Positions 63,531 to 64,000 of a stretch of DNA of 64,000 nucleotides are shown here, in pieces; position 1 is the stretch's first letter, and each line of letters starts with the position of its first letter. Both the position numbers and the translations under genes were made by a program. The stretch is from Reticulitermes speratus (taxonomy: Eukaryota > Arthropoda > Insecta > Blattodea > Rhinotermitidae). Under the pieces are notes generated by a model. It saw only the letters and a program-made list of their open reading frames with translations. It was not told where the DNA came from and made no database searches. The stretch is taken from the NCBI GenBank assembly GCA_021186555.1, contig JAJKFL010000014.1, positions 36,897,198 through 36,961,197 of the forward strand, read 5' to 3'.

Positions 63531-64000
63531 CATTTCCTCAATAGAATATTTTGTGTTGGTGAAGCATGAGGACATGTTTCTCATTACTAAAAATCCCCTC
63601 CAAATTTGGGAATCTTCACATGAAGATAGTCCTCTCTCACTTACCACTTCTGGACATTGAATTCTGGGAGAAAATTTCCAGGATTAGGAAACATATACTG
63701 ACAAATATCTTACAGTGTTTATGTAAATATACTTCCTGTGTCCATGACCTGGGAATTCTACTTACTGCAAGAGCTTTACAAGAAACATGTCCTGGAATTG
63801 GACACAGCTCCCACTTCTGAACCAGTCTGTTGAACACTGCATTAGGGAGCCATCATTAGTAACGTATGATACTGGTGTGAATAAAATTATTTCATCACAT
63901 TAGCCACGGAATGTGCTACCATTCGGGTGCCTTGTCCTATGAAGTTTGTAATGAAATTGTAGTATCTTTCACTAGAGCTCCACAGACAACAGCACTAGGT
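63531..64000. other. no recognised feature
   Basis: Two overlapping frames at 63566-63837 on opposite strands; no family recognised. Confidence 0.5.

Overview
This window reads as intergenic DNA from a large, repeat-rich animal genome, most likely an insect. The best guess is a cockroach or termite (Blattodea). That guess rests on my recollection of two LINE C-terminal signatures (GHVARMGE-type and DKANA...GVPxGS-type) that are common there; it is an inference, not something the sequence proves. I find no convincing host protein-coding gene, true tRNA or rRNA gene. Most long reading frames are readings through tandem repeats, SINEs or decayed transposons. The rest (for example 16.6-17.0, 27.3-27.75 and 37.8-38.3 kb) match nothing I know.

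Layout. 1-900: a 36/33-bp minisatellite with a 204-bp higher-order period, grown out of the A-box end of a SINE. 1-7 kb: hammerhead-like motifs, a full SINE with a 14-bp target duplication, a LINE 3' end and a triple nest (SINE in SINE, with a MITE inside). 7-9 kb: mariner and other DDE transposase remnants, a hAT-like fragment and a pogo-type MITE. 10-16 kb: palindromic MITEs, degenerate SINEs and a copy of a ~510-bp family called R here. 16-30 kb: palindromes, R copies, a Tigger/pogo transposase pseudogene, a mariner N-terminal remnant, a jockey-like LINE end and several hammerhead-bearing elements. 30-35 kb: a decayed jockey-clade LINE split by two SINEs of one family, one with a 17-bp target duplication. 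35-44 kb: foldback elements with hammerhead-like ends, palindromic MITEs and minisatellites. 44-53 kb: many SINEs, including chained copies with a recurrent junction. 55-57 kb: a LINE 3' end, a 52-bp tandem array of ten units and a hAT MITE with a perfect 8-bp duplication. 57-64 kb: sparse, with R copies, a SINE and LINE ends.

The most interesting signal is a dispersed set of at least 13 short motifs with the hammerhead ribozyme layout: stem I, CTGANGA, stem II, GAAAC, a very short palindromic stem III, then T followed by A, C or T, and the other side of stem I. The base at core position 7 takes all four values (A, T, C, G), which is the one core position known to be free. All three stems change sequence but keep pairing from copy to copy. 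Several motifs lie as mirror-image pairs in foldback elements that share a far end with TGTGCATTTGTTGGT. Hammerheads of this minimal type are known from Penelope-like retroelements and animal retrozymes. The inverted-pair packaging and the extra base after CTGANGA deserve a test.

Local family names are mine. S1-S6 = tRNA-like SINEs; L1 = GHVARMGE-type LINE; J = jockey-like LINE; HHR = hammerhead-like motif; B and C = palindromic elements related to the HHR set; R = ~510-bp family; X = unclassified dispersed repeat.
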